NCBI GenBank assembly: GCA_021464415.1
Contig: CM038469.1
Span: 13,742,501-13,806,500 of the forward strand
DNA from: Lonicera japonica
Taxonomy: Eukaryota; Streptophyta; Magnoliopsida; Dipsacales; Caprifoliaceae
DNA length: 64,000 bases
Reading direction: 5' to 3'
Below, piece by piece: positions 23,205 through 34,779 of this stretch. The translations under genes were made by a program, and so were the position numbers. Below the pieces are notes generated by a model, which saw only the letters and a list, made by a program, of their open reading frames with translations, made no database searches and was not told the origin of the DNA. Numbering within the stretch: position 1 is the first letter of the stretch; every line of letters begins with the position of its first letter.

Positions 23205-24400
23205 TGAAGCTTGTAGAGTTGAGATGTGGAATGAGGAAGCCCTGAGGGAGGTTTCATATAAACTTCCTCAGAAAGATCACCATTGAGAAATGCATTTTTC
23301 ACATCCATCTGAAATAGTTCCCATTTTCTAGCAACTGCAACAGCAATAAGACTTTGAACTGAGGTTAAGCGAGCAACAGGAGCAAAGGTTTCCTCGTAAT
23401 CGATTTCGTATTCTTGATTAAAACCTTTGGCTACAAGTCGGGCTTTATATCGATCAATAGACCCATTAGATTTAGTTTTGATTTTATAAACCCATTTGCA
23501 TCTAACTGTTGTCTTTCCTGGGGAAGGAGACTAATTCCCAAGTTTGGGCTTTCTCTGAGGCCTATAATTCTTCAGACATAGCTTATTGCTGTAATGGGTT
23601 AAAACTAGCCTCTTTATAAGTAGATGATTCATGATACAAGAGTATGGTGGAATAGCAATGGTAATCACGAAGATGATGAGGTAGTTGTCTTACCCGGGTA
23701 AACTAACAAGGAGGATGTGATTAAGTGACATGATCGTTGGACAAAGCAGCATTATCAGGATATTTTGTTGTCGAATCGTCTGGTTGAGCAGTGGTGGTAG
23801 ATGGACTAGAATAAGTGGAAGGGGTGTCACTGAATGAATTAGCATCAGGAGACAGATCGTATGGTTGAGCAGTGGTGGTAGTGGTGGTGGTGGTGATAGA
23901 TGGACTAGAATTGGTCTCAGGAATTGGTTCATGGTAATTTGTTATGTTCGAATGTGAGATAGACAAGGCAGGAGGATAGAGATAGACAGTAAAGTTAATG
24001 AAGAATGGAAGAGGGTTATCGGTAGTGATATGAAATTTGGAAATTACTGAAAACATTTTGTGTTCCCAAAAAATGGCATGACGTGACACACGAAATTGTT
24101 TTAAAATAGGATCCCAACACCGGTAACATTTATGTTTTATCCCATACCCCAAAAAGCAACATAGTGAAGAGCAAGGTTCGAGTTTGGAATGTTCATGATT
24201 GGAGCAGTACAAAATAGACAAATCCAAATACTTTAAGAAGTTTATAGTTGGGTGGACTACCATAGAGCCTTTCATAGGGCGATTGGTTTTGGAAGGGAAG
24301 GCAGGAATATGATGACGATTAATGGTATAGACTATAGTAAGGGTTGCTTCTCCCCAAAATCGTTCGGGCCATTCTTTAGATATGAGAATAGTGTGAACAG

Positions 24401-26120
24401 TGTTGGTCGGATAATGACCCTAGAGGGGGTGAATATGGTTTTCCAAATTAAATGCGGAATTAAAAATATTTTCGAAAATGTTTAAGCAATAAAACTTAGC
24501 TAAATAAATTTATCAAGTAAATCCAAATTTAATCATGCAATCTCAACATACAAGCAATAATAAAGCAATTATAAATGCGAGTAAATAAAGAACTTGAGTT
24601 AGAAAGATTAAATCGATTAAAGCCCAAAACGTTTTGTTCACGCGGTTCGGCTTCCTAAACCATACTTCTGCGCTAGAGGAGAGGGGTTGGCCCAGTGGTA
24701 GGCAACCTCCACCCTTACCTTGAGGTCAAGGGTTCGACTCATGGGGTGGGAGGGGAGGGTTTTTCTTTATTTGTAGGATTAAGGGAGAGACTTAGACCTC
24801 CCTTAGTTTAAAAAAAAAAAAAAAAAACCATACTTCTGCGCTCGGTTAGTTATTCGAGAATTTCCACTATTCAATCTTCTTCGAGTGAAAATCAAACCTC
24901 AATACAAATGTTGTTATGCACATAACACTCACAATGTATCTATACCCACTACACTTCTCATAAGATATGCTCTCTTACTATACAAAGAGACAAAACTCTC
25001 TTTTGAAATGAAGAATGATTTGTTTGTGGTGATACACACCAACACAATAACTCTCAAGTGTTTACAAGATATGAAAAGTAGCTCACACTAGAAGTTATCA
25101 AGTTTTGATAAAAAAAATATATAGCTCAAAAGATGAAAGATTGATCAAAAAATGTTCTTGAATATTTGAATTTGATGAAGAATGGAGTATTAGAATGATT
25201 CAATGTGTGTTAAAACATGTCTAGGACCTCATATATATAGCTTGCAAAAGTATATAGCCGTTTGGGGTGATTAAGAAAGGTTTTAGGTCAAAAGTAGATA
25301 TTTTCAAACTTTTTAATGACTAGTTTTGTTGACTAGAAATTCAAATTTTATCCAATTTGTTTTGATCATATCTTCTAATTTGACCGTTGATCATGTTCAA
25401 ATTTTGGTCATAAGTGCAAAAAGATGTTGAATAACTACTGTAAAAATTTCAAAGTGATCGAGAGTCCGGGAAGGCCTCCATCAGACCATTAGATCAAAGA
25501 TGTGCAAAATTTGAGCGAATCTTAAATGTAAAATAAAAACATTTTTGCAATTTAGTAATTTAGTTCCAAATACAATTCTAATGATTTTTAAACCTCTAAG
25601 ATATGTTTCTAAGATACCTATTTTTATGCGATCTTAAAATATGATCATTTAAAATTAATATGAATTTATTGTAAAACTCGATCTTTGTAAAATGATGTTT
25701 TTCAAAGAAATTCAATTTCAGGCTTGTTTGAATCAATCTTTAAAAGATGCATGAATATGTTTGAGCTATAAGGATTTGATCAATAAAGTAACTTTACATA
25801 AATCTTAAGTACTCACTCAATTACTGAATTAACAAGTTTTTGAATGCTTTGATTTGTTTCTTCGAATTGATCTTCACTTGAAACTTTTTCTTAGAAGCTT
25901 TTCAAATAGTTTTTTGATCCTTTGTGCTTTATGATTTGCATTGAGAGATTTGATCTTCCTTCTCTTGTCCAATGATCGAATAATGAAAGAGTGATCCTTG
26001 TCATATTTTTCTTGAATTTTCCAAGTAAATGAACTATATACTTATTTCAAGAAACATGTTAAATTACACATGATTGATTTATTGTTATTATCAAAATAAG
26101 ATTAAGACCTTAGGTCAACA
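24401..26120 (-). mobile_element. 3' LTR of the SIRE-like element (contains a SINE)
   Basis: Minus-strand start TGTTGACCTAAGG at 26120, end CCGACCAACA at 24401. It aligns with the solo LTR at 14340-15907. The 1720-bp length drops to about 1552 bp once the SINE and its target duplication are subtracted, close to 1568 bp. Confidence 0.9.
24675..24824 (+). mobile_element. SINE (tRNA-derived)
   Basis: About 150 bp. Near the start is an A-box-like TTGGCCCAGTGGTAGG and, some 35 bp on, a B-box GGTCAAGGGTTCGACTC, the two internal RNA polymerase III promoter elements. It ends in an 18-A tail. An 18-bp target duplication AAACCATACTTCTGCGCT lies at 24657-24674 and 24825-24842 (shared with the tail). 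All three hallmarks of a SINE are present. Confidence 0.93.
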
Positions 26121-26134
26121 ATCTTCCCCTTTTT
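26121..26134 (-). other. Polypurine tract of the SIRE-like element
   Basis: AAAAAGGGGAAGAT on the minus strand sits directly before the LTR start TGTTGACC. It would prime plus-strand DNA synthesis. Confidence 0.85.
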
Positions 26135-26453
26135 GATGATGACAATAAATTAATGTGTGTTAACAATAACAAGTATAAATAACATATAAATGTAAATAAA
26201 TAATATGCTCCCCCTCAATTTATGCAAAGATGACAATTAAAAAGTATTGCAAATATTTGAGAAAGTTTTAAAACCAAAATTATTATTATTATTATTTAAA
26301 TAAAGCTTTCAAAAGTATGAATGTAGAAAAGCATTTAAATTCAGTTTAAAGCATTTAAAATCTTACCACAACACTAACACCATATACATATTTTCTCCTC
26401 CTATAGCAACATCAAAATGGGATCTAGGCTGAGCAAGGGCGCTGGATTCTAGA
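26135..26453. other. Non-coding region between SIRE LTR and nested LTR
   Basis: AT-rich interior of the SIRE-like element with an (ATT)n stretch near 26280-26297. No coding signal was seen. The CTAGA target copy of the nested LTR is at 26449-26453. Confidence 0.5.
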
Positions 26454-29400
26454 TGTAACACCCGGTATTTATATTAATGTAATCAAGTTTTATTTTGCTT
26501 ACTTTGTGCGGGATAGTGTTGAAAATGTATGCAAAATTTTCAAGATTCCCGCGTAGAAACCTATATCATAGACCAAACTTGTAAAATTTACCAAAAATTC
26601 ATTTTAACTCTTTTTTAAGTGAATCCACAGCCATATGTTAGATATTGAACTAAATTTTGATATAACTTTTTGATGCACAACAGGAGCCTATTATACTGGA
26701 ACAGGAGCCTGTTGGAAAGCGAGCCCAGGACAATTTTTTCAGTTTTTTCTTACAATTGGATAGCCGCCTGTTTTTGTAAAATAGGCGCCTGTTGCAATGT
26801 CAATTTAAAAGTTTAAAAATGATTTCTAGAGAATTCTTAAGGGGACTTTTCAGAAAAAAAATTGGGAGAGAGAGCTTCTTTTCTCTTAAAAACTTATCTC
26901 TAGAATTCGTCAAAAACTAAGTTTTGGATTGCGTTTCGACCTTAAGGAAAGTTATTCTACGCCTTCAGGGGATCGAGGTGATATAGGAGATTCAAGATTT
27001 AATCGGACGGAGTTTTGAATATCATCCTTCTCTCTTTTCTTTCGGCTCACACTTTCGAGGTAGGGGTTTAAATGTTTTTAAACTTGATAATATGATTTTA
27101 CTTCAACGAGAAATGAATGATTTTATGCATTTATGTTTAATATGATAACTATATGATTTGATATTCATGAGAAATGCATGTTTGAACTATAATTTCATGG
27201 AATAAAGCGAGATATGCTATATAAACTCGGTATTCATGTAGTATTTCGTATCTATGGGATGTCCTTCAGGTGTATAGTTAATAGTTTGATGCAAAACAAA
27301 TTAGCAAATGATATTTGTATACACCAAAGGACAAGGATGATGTTTAATGGGGTTTGTATGGCATAGGCTATTTATAATTTCATTTGAAACATGACTATTG
27401 AATCGATGTTTTATAATTTACAAAGGCCTATATACATGTCTAGGAACAATGCATGCCATTTGCACTTAAGATACTTAAGATAATGGAATCATATGATATA
27501 TTCCATGATTGTATGGATGTTACATGTTAATAAAGTTAATTTGTTGATGAGATACATACATCATGGAATATGTTGAGATTTGTTTAAGTGTGTATGGCAT
27601 AAATTGTTTCAAGTGTTTATTCAATAGCATGTGTACACGTTTGCAATTTATTTGTGTCAACCAGAAGCTCGGCAATCTCATGGAAATCTCGAGAGTATTC
27701 TTATGACATATGACATGATATTTATCTCTTGGAAGGCTTATATTCTCTGTCTATGATTATGGATAGTCTCTCATGGTCATATTAGCATTTCTAGATTTGT
27801 GATTATGATTCTCGAGAGCTCGGAGTTATGTTTTTTATCTATGCTCTTGAAAGTTCTCTAAGCTTGTTGTGACATTTTCGATTATGATATGATCTTGGAA
27901 TGAGATAAATTATCTGTATCTATTGTGGCCTTTCGTCGGTGAAGGGAATGATTGTGGTTAGTGTTTGTCAGTATGGAAATAAGTGGGGCCTGGTGCCCTT
28001 GGGTTGAAAATCCCTAAACCTTCGGAGGGGCAGCAAATCGTCGACTGTTTAGAGCCAACGGTAAGAAATCCAAAAATCTAAATAACGGCAAGACACTAAC
28101 GATTTAGTTATTGTGATGTTCTATTAATGTGGGATTAGTGGACTGTGGTCTAGTTGTTTATTATCTGTTGATATTCTCCCGAGATGGAGAGGCCATGTTA
28201 TAATTATATGTAACTCATTCTCTTGGACGGTCAGGCCCGGTGTTCTTGTTAAGATTGTAGTTTGGCACGGCTTCTATATCTCTTGACAAGGCTCGTTTAT
28301 GATCTTGGGCGGATGGGTCCATATTATAATTTGTTCGGCTCTATAAATGATTCAATGACTCGGCGCAATGGTTGACACAAATAGAGGTAACCTGCATATG
28401 CATGGGCATGCATTATTTTGTGAAGTCATGATACTTACTTGAATTGATAGTTGAAGTATGATGGTGTCAAAATCTAGAACAGATAATTAACGACTGATCA
28501 ATCAATGAATAATGGTGAATTAGAGGTTTAATAATAGATTGTAACTGTGAACAGTACCACCGTATATGTGAACAGTGATTATGAACAGTACCACCATATA
28601 TGTGAATAGTGACTGTGAACAGTATCGACAGAAACTGATTAAAAATGAAGATGAACATGATACAAAGGATTTATGTAGAAAAACCCTCATTTGACCAATC
28701 AATAAGTGAATATCGATGAATAAAAAATAAATGTGGCGCAATGATGAACACATGACATTTTTTTATTAAGGTAGGTTCCCCCGGTAGCGCTTATGCTAGT
28801 CCGGCAGTACGTCCTCCTTTTGTGTGTGCTTACTTTGTTTTAGCTCAAAGGCAATCGATTTGGATTATAATACAAGCTACCAATCTCTCTCTATAATTTC
28901 CTTAATTCTATTTATAAGTATAGATTAGGATTATAAATATTTCAACAAAATAAATAATAAACTGTGTAGGAGAGAGAGTGTATAAGGGTTGTTGGTATTT
29001 TTTGGGGTATGAAAAGAGAGAGTATAAGACCCTCGAAAATTGGCTTGTATTTGTATTGTCAATGGCTTTATATCTCTTGGAAGAGATGGATGAATCTTGG
29101 GAGAGAATGATGGTGTTGTATGAGAAGAAGATATGTTTTTTGGTGTGTTTTGAATGAATGAATGATGGGGGTATTTATAGGTAAATGTAGAATGGCAAAA
29201 AGGTAAATTTGGTGAAAATGAAGGGCAAAAAGGTAATTTTTTGGTGGAGGTAGGTGAGGTGTGGTAGGTAAGGAGGTAAAAATGAGATTTTACTGGAGGT
29301 AAAAAAAAATAGGATTTTACTGGAGGTAAAAGTGTTAAATTACCTTTGTAGGCCAATGGTAAAATTAGTATTTAACCCCATCAAAGTATAAGTTATTACC

Positions 29401-29849
29401 GAATTAATGATTTTGTTTTACAAACATGCTATCCCCTATCATCCCCCCTATTGAGCTGTGAACTCACCCTATTTTCTAAAATAATCCAGGTATCGAGGAG
29501 ACTAATGAGGATGAAGATACGACTAGACTCGGGTCGAAATAGAAGCTCTGATACGATGACCATTTTGTGACTATTTTTGTGATGTATATATTTTCTCGGG
29601 AAGCCATGGCTATCCCGAAGTGCTGTATATTATTTTGAGTTTGCATAATTTGGTTTTGTGTAATTGTTACATGCATGTGTAAGAATTATACCATCGTTCC
29701 GTCTTGCATGTTTGTTTGACATGTGACATGGATATTGTTTTGATTTCTTATTTACATACATACCCATTTTAGTAAATCTAAGATGGGTTAGTAACGCTCT
29801 AGGTCTTAATTACAGGTGTTACCCTTTAAATTACGGCGGGGGTGTTACA
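26454..29849 (+). mobile_element. 3.4-kb solo LTR, chromovirus-like (TGTAACACC...GGTGTTACA)
   Basis: The ends are a 9-bp inverted pair TGTAACACC/GGTGTTACA, flanked by a perfect 5-bp target duplication CTAGA (26449-26453 and 29850-29854). No gag or pol motif, primer-binding site or inner LTR border was found inside, so it is best read as a solo LTR. Very long LTRs with TGTAACACC starts are known in Del/Tekay-type chromoviruses; this lineage is inferred. Orientation is assigned from the resemblance to the LTR at 57727. A 34-bp tandem repeat lies at about 28548-28625. Confidence 0.85.
28548..28625. repeat. 34-bp tandem repeat within the solo LTR
   Basis: Three starts of TGAACAGTA spaced 34 bp apart (28548, 28582, 28616), with CCACCxTATATGTGAA in the first two units. 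Confidence 0.8.
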
Positions 29850-30034
29850 CTAGATGCGCACGGGGGCACTGTATATTAGGACTTTTTGCTTTAAAAAGAT
29901 AGCTTTCCATCTTCGGGATTCTTGCAGGTTAGATGCCTCTTGTCCCCTCTTTCTTTTTATCTCCCTCAAGATCCTATTTTATTCTTTAAGCTTTTATGGG
30001 GGTATCCATGAGAAATAAAAAATAAATCACAAGT

Positions 30035-30904
30035 ATGCCGAATATTTTCCGTTCTACAAGTTCTTCTTGTGCTGTTTACGCTCATAGACACAAGGGATGT
30101 CTGCCATGGTGTGAATATGCACAAATTTTTTGGGATGTGATTATTCACCGGGATTATCACACAATCTTCACTATTTTTGAGGTAAAGAGTGTTGCAAGTT
30201 TTTTGCAAAATATTCATGAACATCAATATCTTGAGACTCTCAATTCATTTCTTTTTTACGCTAAGGCGAGAGTCGAGAATTCCAGTAGAGGTTGTATTGC
30301 ACTCATTGTTTCTCTTGAATAGAAGGTAGAAGGGTTACAATCACATGTGACAGCGTTAGAGGCTTTGCAATTACAGGTGATGGTGTTAGAAGCTCAATTA
30401 GGAGAGTCTTCCAGCTCTAACCCATGCTTTTGTTTTGCTCCTCCTAGAGGTTCTTCAGGGATCCTATTGTTGGCAGAAAATGTTGCGCCGGATATTAATC
30501 CGACTGCCGAGAATCTTCCTGAACATGAGGTTCTTCCAATTGATACTGATTTGTTGGCATATCCTTCTTATGGAAGACTTTTAGGGCTCCTCATGTCAGC
30601 AGAAAAGGCTGCACCTGATATCCTTCTTACTACTTGAAATCTTTCAGAGCATAGGGCTTTTCTGACTGAAGAGGATTTGCCGGTATATCCAACTCTGTCA
30701 GATTATCAAGCTGCTTTGGATGGTTTTTCATCGCAATTTTCTCAAAAGGGTGTTGTTGCGGAGGTTACCGAGCCAATGAGTCCTGATTGGACAGCTCTAT
30801 TAGATATGGAGCGTAATTTTGTTGATTATTTTTTTTCTAATCCCGATGCTGTTTTGAATTTTGATGCTGATGATTTTCAGATTCTTTTCCCCTATTTTCT
30901 TTGA
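30035..30904 (+). pseudogene. Antisense ORF downstream of SIRE pol, about 290 codons with two in-frame stops
   Basis: A single plus-strand frame runs from ATG 30035 to TGA 30902-30904, interrupted only by TAG at 30320 and TGA at 30635. It faces the SIRE pol gene tail to tail, ending 160 bp from the pol stop. The predicted product has a Cys/aromatic-rich N-terminal part (WCEYAQIFWDVIIHRDY), a leucine-rich possible coiled coil (VEGLQSHVTALEALQLQVMV) near residues 98-125, and an acidic C-terminus. No known domain was recognised. It occupies the position where SIRE elements usually carry a sense-strand env-like ORF, but on the other strand. It may be an element-encoded accessory gene or a captured fragment. 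Confidence 0.5.
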
Positions 30905-31065
30905 GTGACAGATAATGATTTTTAGACTGCAAAATCATTGTTAGTTTACAATAACATGCAAAATCAAGACTTTCAATATTAATCCAAGTCAAGCATAATT
31001 GGTACAAAAAGTGTATGCTTAAACTTAAGCACTTTTAATCTAATTAATAAACTTTTTGGATCAAA

Positions 31066-33925
31066 CTAGATATCACAAAATTTAGTCATACCAAGTTCAT
31101 GACGGATAGTACGAAAACGATTGTCCGGGAGTGGTTTAGTGAAAATATCCGCAAATTAAAATTCAGTGCTAACATATTCAATATCAACATCACCTTTTTG
31201 CACATGATCACGAATAAAATGATGTCTTATCTCAATGTACTTAGTACGTGAATGTTGTATGGGGCAAGCTAATAGCACTTGTGTTATCACCTTTAATGGG
31301 ACTGTGGCTAAGACTAATTCCAAAGTCTTCTAGTTATTGTTTAATATATAAAATTTGTGCACAACAACTTCCGGCTGCCACGTATTCGGCCGTTGAAAAG
31401 GCCACTGAATTTTGTTTCTTACTTGACCAAGATACTAGTGCGTGTCCTAGAAAATGACATGTGTCACTAGTGCTTTTCCTATCGATTTTGCAACCGGCAA
31501 AATTCGCATCGGAATAATTTATTAGGTCAGATATGTTCTCTCTTGGGTTCCACAAACCTAAATAACTAGTGCTAAAGAAATAACGAAATATACGTTTTAC
31601 GGCGTGTAAGTGGGATTCTTTTAGATTAGCTTGGAATTGTGCGCATAGACAAACACTAAACATGATATCCGGCTTAGAAGCCATCAAATAAAGTAAGTTA
31701 CCGATCATACCTCGATACTTTTTGATGTCGACACTCTTACCACTTTTGTCATTGTGAAGTTTCAATTTCGAATTCATGGGCGTACTCATTGATTTAGCTC
31801 CTTCCATGTTGAACTACTTTAAGAATTCATTCACATACTTCTCTTGATTGACAAAGATCCCATCTTTGCATTGCTTTACTTGCAATCCAAGAAAATAATT
31901 CATCTCTCCCATCATGCTCATCTCAAATTCCTTTTGCATACAAGTAAAAAATTCTTTACAAAGATTGTTGTTAATAGAACCGAAAATAATATCATCAATA
32001 TAAATTTGCACAAGTAGCATATCATTAGCATGATTCTTAATGAATAAAGTAGTGTCTACTTTGCCTCTAACAAATCTATTATTAAGCAAAAATGAACTTA
32101 ATCTATCATACCATGCTCTAGGTGCTTGTTTCAATCCATACAAAGCTTTTGACAATTTAAACATTTAATTCGGATGCGTATGATTTTCAAATCCGGGAGG
32201 TTATTTCACGTCCATTCAAGAAATGTTTAAAGCACTTTTCACATCTATTCAAGGAAGCACTTTTCACATCCATTTGATATAATTTAAAATTTTTAAAGCA
32301 GGAGTAAGCAAGTAGCATGCGAATAGCTGCTAAACGTGCAATGGGTGCATATGTTTCTTCATAATCAATGCCATCCTCTTGATTGTATCATTAGGCAACG
32401 AGCCTAGCTTTATTTCTAATAATTACACAACTTTTATCCTTTTTATTCCAAAATACCCATTTAGTGCCTATAATAGTATGATCATTCGGTTTGGGAATAA
32501 GTGTCCACACTTTATTTCTCTCAAATTGATTGAGCTTTTCTTGCATAGCCATCATCCAGGATTCATCTTGTTTGGCTTCATTTATGTTTTTAGGTTCATA
32601 TTGAAAAACAAAAGTTACATTATTGCATACATTTCTTAAGGATGATCTAGTCATAACTTTACTAGATGGCTCTTCAATAATTTGATCAATAGGGTGGTTG
32701 GACACAAATTTCCAACTCTTAGGTAAATCATTCGAGTTTTGCTCAATTTTATTTTCTAACTTCTTAGGAGAAGTTTAAGCACTCGATGGTTCTCCTTAGA
32801 TATATCATTAATTTGAATATCCAAAACTTTTTGAATAATTTCAACATCATCATCGGAATGTACTATGGGTGCAAAAGGATTAGACTCATCAAAAACAACA
32901 TGCATGGATTCTTGAACAACTAAACTCTTCTTATTGTAAACATGATAAGCTTTATTATTAATAGCATATCCAAGAAATATTCCTTTGTCGGATTTAGCAT
33001 CAAATTTTCTTAAATGATTACGATTATTTAAAATGAAACATTTACAACCAAAAACCTTAAAATATGCAATATTAGGTTTCTTGTCATTCCATAATTCATA
33101 AAGTGTCTTATCTAACTTTTTACGAATAATAACACGATTAGTTACATAGCATGCGGTCTTAACAGCTTCCACCCAGAAATATTCCGGTAAAGAATGTTCA
33201 TTTAACATTGTTCTAGACATTTCTTGAAGAGATCTATTTTTTCTTTCAACCACACCATTTTGTTGAGGAGTTCTAGGTACCAAAAAGTTATGATTAATAC
33301 CATGTTCATCACAAAAATTCTCAATATCAATATTATCAAATTCTCTACCTCGAACACTTCTAACATGTACAATAGAAGCACCATTTTCATTTTGAACTTT
33401 TCTACAAAATTTAGCAAATACATGAGTTGTTTTACTTTTATGAGCAAGAAAGAATACCCAAGTAAATCTAGAAAAATCATCAACAATCACAAAGGCATAC
33501 AATTTACCACCTAAACTAGCAACTGAATTAGGTCCAAATAAATCTAAATGTAACACATCAAGTGGTCTAGTAGTAGTAATATCTTTCTTAGATTTAAAGG
33601 AAGACTTGTGTTATTTACCAAGTTGACATGCATCACATATTTTATCTTTAACAAATTTAGTTTTAGATAATCCTTTAACTAATTCATTTTTAGATAATTT
33701 GTGAATTAAATCCATATGAGCATGATCTAATCTTTTATGCCATAACCAAGAAGTATCATTCAACATGGATAAATATTTAATATCTTGTTGAGACAAATCA
33801 CCAAGTTCAAGAGTATATACGTTATTAGATCTATAAGCAACAAACAAGATAGAATTATCACTAATATTTTTAACAATGCAACATTTAGATTTAAAAATAA
33901 CTTCATAACCTAACTTCATCTCCAT
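31066..33925 (-). pseudogene. SIRE-like pol: GAG-pre-integrase, integrase, RT, RNase H
   Basis: Right to left: GAG-pre-integrase with WLWHKRLDHAHMDLI and a C..C zinc motif (33925-33611); integrase core with LHLDLFGP, GREFDN and [12 protein letters not shown] (33556-33270), then FKVFGCKCFILN; RT with WTLIPKPNDHTIIGTKWVFW (32540), ALYGLKQAPRAWYDRLSSFL and the YIDDIIFG active site (32150-31990); RNase H with YSDANFAGCKIDRKS (about 31510); and the tail IFTKPLPDNRF near 31130. The last stop is TAG at 31066-31068. In the integrase, the SDHG that normally holds the second catalytic Asp reads SVRG. Several stops and frameshifts separate the domains, so it is dead. Confidence 0.92.
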
Positions 33926-33929
33926 CTTG

Positions 33930-34560
33930 GTGGATTTTTACGCAAAACATCATAAATTAATACATATAAGATTGAAATATAGTAAAATCAAGTGTTCAAT
34001 GTGATATCAAGCATTAATATAAAGGTAATTAAATATTTATAACCCCAAACTCAAATGCAAGCATACCCCCACCTAGGGTTTGTATAAATTTAAGGAAAAC
34101 ACTAATGCAACAACAATCTTTAAGAAAATAGGTTTAGTAGTAGTGTTCCCACCTCAATGAAGCTCTATGAACTCAATTTAAGCTTGGTTAATGGTGAATC
34201 AAGGAATTCCTCTTTCAACCCTAACTTTATTCAAGCTTGATTGAGGCTCCAATGGTGGATTTGAAAGAATGATAATGATGGAGGAATGTGTATGATTTAG
34301 AAATTTTAAGTGGGGATGGTGATTCTTTTAAAGATCTCCTAAAATCACATTATCATCCTCTCTCTTGAAACTCTAGTGTGGATATGTGAAAATGAAGAGA
34401 CAAGAAAAAGAAAGGAAATAAAAATATGATGCCCAGGGAGAACAACATGTTGTTCTGTTCAACAACATGCTGTTCCTATGGATAGCTCAACAGCACACTG
34501 TCCTTAGGCTATTTCGAGACAGTCCCTACACTACTATTTTTTTTAATATTAGAGTCAGTT
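33930..34560 (-). mobile_element. Fragment of a large LTR, reverse orientation
   Basis: On the minus strand this stretch contains GGTGGGAACACTA, a GCATTAxTGTxTT segment and ATAxAAACCCTAGG, in the same order as in the solo LTR at 57727-61455 (near 58740-58835). It appears to be a diverged piece of that LTR family and replaces the gag side of the SIRE-like element. Confidence 0.4.
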
Positions 34561-34779
34561 GGTTCAAAATCGATATTACTACTATTTATTTATTTATTAT
34601 TTTTTTAATATTATAGTCAATCGGTTCAAAATCGATTCCATGGGTGCTAAACCGCTTTCGCCACCACATCCATCGGCCGGTTCAATGAACAACCTGTTTT
34701 TGTCGGAGACTCGATTAGTCAAAAAATTTGGCCCAATCAGACAGTTGAAAAGTTAGTATGTTTGATTTTTTGGATTTTT

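Larger units (their letters stand above)
21211..24400 (-). pseudogene. Ty1/copia retrotransposon 2, 3' half (integrase end, RT, RNase H, 3' LTR)
   Basis: Right to left: the integrase C-terminal part with ISKEWPERFWGEA and CFLGYGIKHKCYRCWDP (24390-24060), a Ser/Thr-rich hinge, RT with FLNGDLSEEVYMKPPSGLPH (about 23270) and RALYGLKQAPRA (about 22500), then YFLGLEVLSDSAGYYLSQAKY (about 22240), and RNase H with SDYNWDEDPTNRRSTTGYHIF and WCSKKQS (21880-21760). A purine tract precedes the LTR at 21411. The RT YVDD box reads YVNYM, so the catalytic Asp pair is lost. An insert at about 22526-23204 splits RT. A SIRE-like element is inserted at the right border, inside integrase. Several frame changes are present. 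Confidence 0.87.
24401..33930 (-). mobile_element. SIRE/Maximus-like Ty1/copia element, 5'-truncated, with nested insertions
   Basis: Minus-strand element: 3' LTR 24401-26120, polypurine tract 26121-26134, a region downstream of pol carrying a nested solo LTR (26454-29849) and an antisense ORF (30035-30904), then pol 31066-33925. Gag, the 5' LTR and the PBS are missing; a reversed LTR fragment starts where gag would be. RNase H contains CKIDRKSTSDTCHFLG and VSWSSKKQNSVA, typical of the SIRE lineage. It inserted into the integrase of copia 2. Confidence 0.88.

Noticed and set aside
28931..29356. A 141-codon minus-strand frame inside the solo LTR
   Set aside because: Composition is Pro/Ser/Phe/Leu-rich low complexity within a non-coding LTR, with short internal repeats and no domain.
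26454..29849. A complete short retrotransposon with its own small LTRs
   Set aside because: No internal repeat of the TGTAACACC end, no primer-binding site next to an inner LTR border, and no coding domain.
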